NCBI GenBank assembly: GCA_022266195.1 | Contig: WHVY01000009.1 | Location: 1,178,001 to 1,242,000, forward strand | DNA from: Tetranychus cinnabarinus | Taxonomy: Eukaryota; Arthropoda; Arachnida; Trombidiformes; Tetranychidae | DNA length: 64,000 bases | Direction: 5' to 3' | Part shown: positions 63,921 through 64,000 of the stretch, in pieces | Position numbering within the stretch: the stretch's first letter is position 1 | Layout: each line of letters opens with the position of its first letter | Position numbers and translations under genes: made by a program | The notes under the pieces: generated by a model | The model's database searches: none | Seen by the model: only the letters and a program-made list of their open reading frames with translations | What the model was told of the DNA's origin: nothing

Positions 63921-64000
63921 CTATTGATTAAAAAGGTAGAAAAAAGGTTACAATTAGTTGAGATACAATTGAAAGTAAGTCATCATAGCTATTCATATTC

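Noticed and set aside
1..64000. tRNA, rRNA, CRISPR, operon or prokaryotic features
   Set aside because: None seen; GT-AG introns and gene content show an animal nuclear genome.

Overview
The window is eukaryotic nuclear DNA, AT-rich, with GT-AG introns, many of them only 77-190 bp. The gene set (Su(H), a DM-domain factor, a KLF, a SIK3-type kinase, amnionless, SRP14, a FLYWCH protein, an astacin) is animal. Short introns, abundant GAT/ATG and GA/CT microsatellites and a CCTAA-type (arthropod telomere unit) tract point to an arthropod; a mite such as a spider mite is my guess, not something the sequence proves.

Layout: 1-18.07 kb holds no gene I can support. A partial, recent duplicate of two Su(H) exons lies at 18.07-18.80 kb. 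A DM-domain gene (minus, from 20215) and Su(H) (plus, seven coding exons, 21119-23875) stand head to head. A two-exon FLYWCH gene (minus, 26186-25243), an unannotated three-exon gene for an 86-residue secreted peptide (minus, 28207-27764) and a four-exon amnionless gene (minus, 31082-28874) follow. A gene-poor 7.5 kb stretch leads to an intronless Kruppel-like factor (plus, 38596-40443), then SRP14 (42260-42601) and a coiled-coil protein (43146-43889). A seven-exon SIK3-type kinase (plus, 45472-60722) has a 7.5 kb third intron. A complete MITE with 9-bp target-site duplications sits 188 bp past its stop. The 3' end of an astacin metalloprotease (minus) closes the window.

The genes do not form an operon. 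Themes are developmental transcription control (Su(H), the nuclear end of Notch signalling; DM factor; KLF), nutrient and energy signalling (SIK3), endocytic uptake (amnionless, partner of cubilin), and housekeeping protein targeting (SRP14). The most novel items are the secreted peptide gene, the Su(H) exon duplicate whose small indels keep the frame, a DM protein with an N-terminal eh1-like motif and a divergent recognition helix, the duplicated RRASDG sites in SIK3, and the MITE that supplies the first canonical poly(A) signal after SIK3. All gene models were joined by eye from splice sites and reading phase.
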